A stretch of DNA of 64,000 nucleotides, taken from Thermoleophilales bacterium (GTDB lineage Bacteria; Actinomycetota; Thermoleophilia; Solirubrobacterales; 70-9). The notes beneath the pieces are model-generated. The model did not search any database, was not told the origin of the DNA, and saw only the letters and a list, made by a program, of their open reading frames with translations. The stretch covers positions 124,001 to 188,000 of the forward strand of contig JACJWZ010000002.1 of assembly GCA_020636895.1 (NCBI GenBank), written 5' to 3'. Position numbers and translations under genes: made by a program. The first letter of the stretch is position 1; each line of letters opens with the position of its first letter. Of the stretch, positions 63,362-64,000 are shown one piece after another.

Positions 63362-64000
63362 ATGGCCGATCCGGCGCAGGGAGGGAGCGGCGAGCTGCGG
63401 CCGCAGGCCTACCGCGACGAGCGGCCTGCCGAGGCGATGGATGCCGTCCACGAGTACGCCCGCACGCACGAGCCCGGCTGGACCTACCCGGCCGTCCGGG
63501 TCGTCATGGGCCCGCCCGCCCTGCTCCTCTACCGAGTCCGCGCCTGCGGCCTCGAGAACGTGCCCGCCGGGGGACCGATGATCCTCGCGCCGAACCACTT
63601 CTCGAACTTCGACCACTTCTTCGTCGGCGTGCGGCTGCGGCGCGAGATCCGGTTCATGGCCAAGTCCCAGCTCTTCGGCCCCGGGAGGAACCGCGCGCTC
63701 GACTACCTGTTCCGCAACGCGGGACATTTCCCGGTGCGGCGGGGCTACGACGACCAGGAGGCGTTCGTCACCGCCGCCTCGATCCTCGAACGAGGAGGCT
63801 GCGTGGGCATCTACGCGGAGGGCGGGCGCTCGCGCAGCGGCGAGCTCGGAGAGCCGCGCCGCGGGGTCGGCCGGATCGCGCTCGAGTCAGGCGCGCCCGT
63901 CGTCCCGGCCGCGATCCACGGCTCCGCCGAAGTGCGCGGCTGGCGCAGCGGCCGCTTCCCGCGGATCAGCGTCGCCTACGGCGAGCCGCTCACGTTCCCG
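63362..64000 (+). CDS. plsC: 1-acylglycerol-3-phosphate acyltransferase (3' end cut by window)
   Basis: 213 residues are visible to the window edge. PlsC motifs: block I LAPNHFSNFDHFFVGVRLRR (NHxxxxD), block II GHFPVRRGYDDQEAF, block III IYAEGGRSRSGELGEPRRGV (EGxRS), block IV PVVPAAIHGS. It acylates the sn-2 position of lysophosphatidate (or a related lysophospholipid) at the inner membrane. A ~35-residue N-terminal extension precedes the first helix-like segment. Truncation is due to the window end. Confidence 0.92.
   Translation, partial: MADPAQGGSGELRPQAYRDERPAEAMDAVHEYARTHEPGWTYPAVRVVMGPPALLLYRVRACGLENVPAGGPMILAPNHFSNFDHFFVGVRLRREIRFMAKSQLFGPGRNRALDYLFRNAGHFPVRRGYDDQEAFVTAASILERGGCVGIYAEGGRSRSGELGEPRRGVGRIALESGAPVVPAAIHGSAEVRGWRSGRFPRISVAYGEPLTFP

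Overview
The window is GC-rich, gene-dense DNA from an actinobacterium. It most resembles Thermoleophilia (Solirubrobacter/Conexibacter-like). This placement is inferred from base composition, an actinobacterial-type initiator tRNA, secreted proteins with lysine-rich tails, many GTG/TTG starts and TANNNT boxes placed directly before start codons. Both ends are cut: a LigD fragment at the left and a PlsC-like acyltransferase at the right. I see no phage, insertion sequence or CRISPR array.

Layout. 1-6100: LigD fragment, ECF sigma factor with an alkyltransferase, small membrane protein, FkbM methyltransferase, a secreted copper-type protein and a secreted GH5 glycosidase. 6340-13650: FMN glutamate-synthase-like protein, formylglycine-generating enzyme facing a type I sulfatase, then a cyclic-2,3-diphosphoglycerate-synthetase-like GTPase divergent from carbamate kinase. 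13700-18530: two secreted proteins and three regulator/cupin genes, with three clear palindromic operator-like sites. 18596-18712: initiator tRNA-Met with its terminator. 19021-30838: an eleven-gene, tightly overlapping minus-strand operon (kdd, hotdog thioesterase, kce/BKACE, TetR, S66 peptidase, dipeptide ABC transporter, P1 and M20 peptidases), divergent from an HDAC-type deacetylase. 32050-42388: Ppx/GppA, PdxH, SRPBCC, acyl-ACP thioesterase, SigB/F-type sigma factor, DUF2283-like, TPP enzyme, class III cyclase, a small repeat membrane protein and a GH15 trehalase/glucoamylase. 42519-50007: two secreted sulfatases, a secreted PHP-type hydrolase, tRNA-Leu and an ECF sigma factor fused to a zinc-finger/membrane/Pro-Thr tail that is frameshifted in a GCC-rich repeat. 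50090-55329: rhomboid-like pseudoprotease, GCS2 ligase, class I aldolase, nuclease, CsrA and small proteins. 55414-62815: a six-gene surface-glycan operon with four sulfotransferases, a glycosyltransferase and a flippase. 62912-64000: DivIC/FtsB-like protein and PlsC.

How it fits together. Two themes stand out. First, sulfate-ester metabolism: three sulfatases carrying the CxPxR maturation motif, one formylglycine-generating enzyme with both catalytic cysteines, and four PAPS-type sulfotransferases beside a flippase. Second, a candidate import-and-degradation operon joining oligopeptide uptake and three peptidases to the 3,5-diaminohexanoate branch of lysine catabolism, with an acetyl-lysine/acetylpolyamine-type deacetylase divergently transcribed across a small palindrome. 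All functional calls come from reading the sequence; no searches were run.
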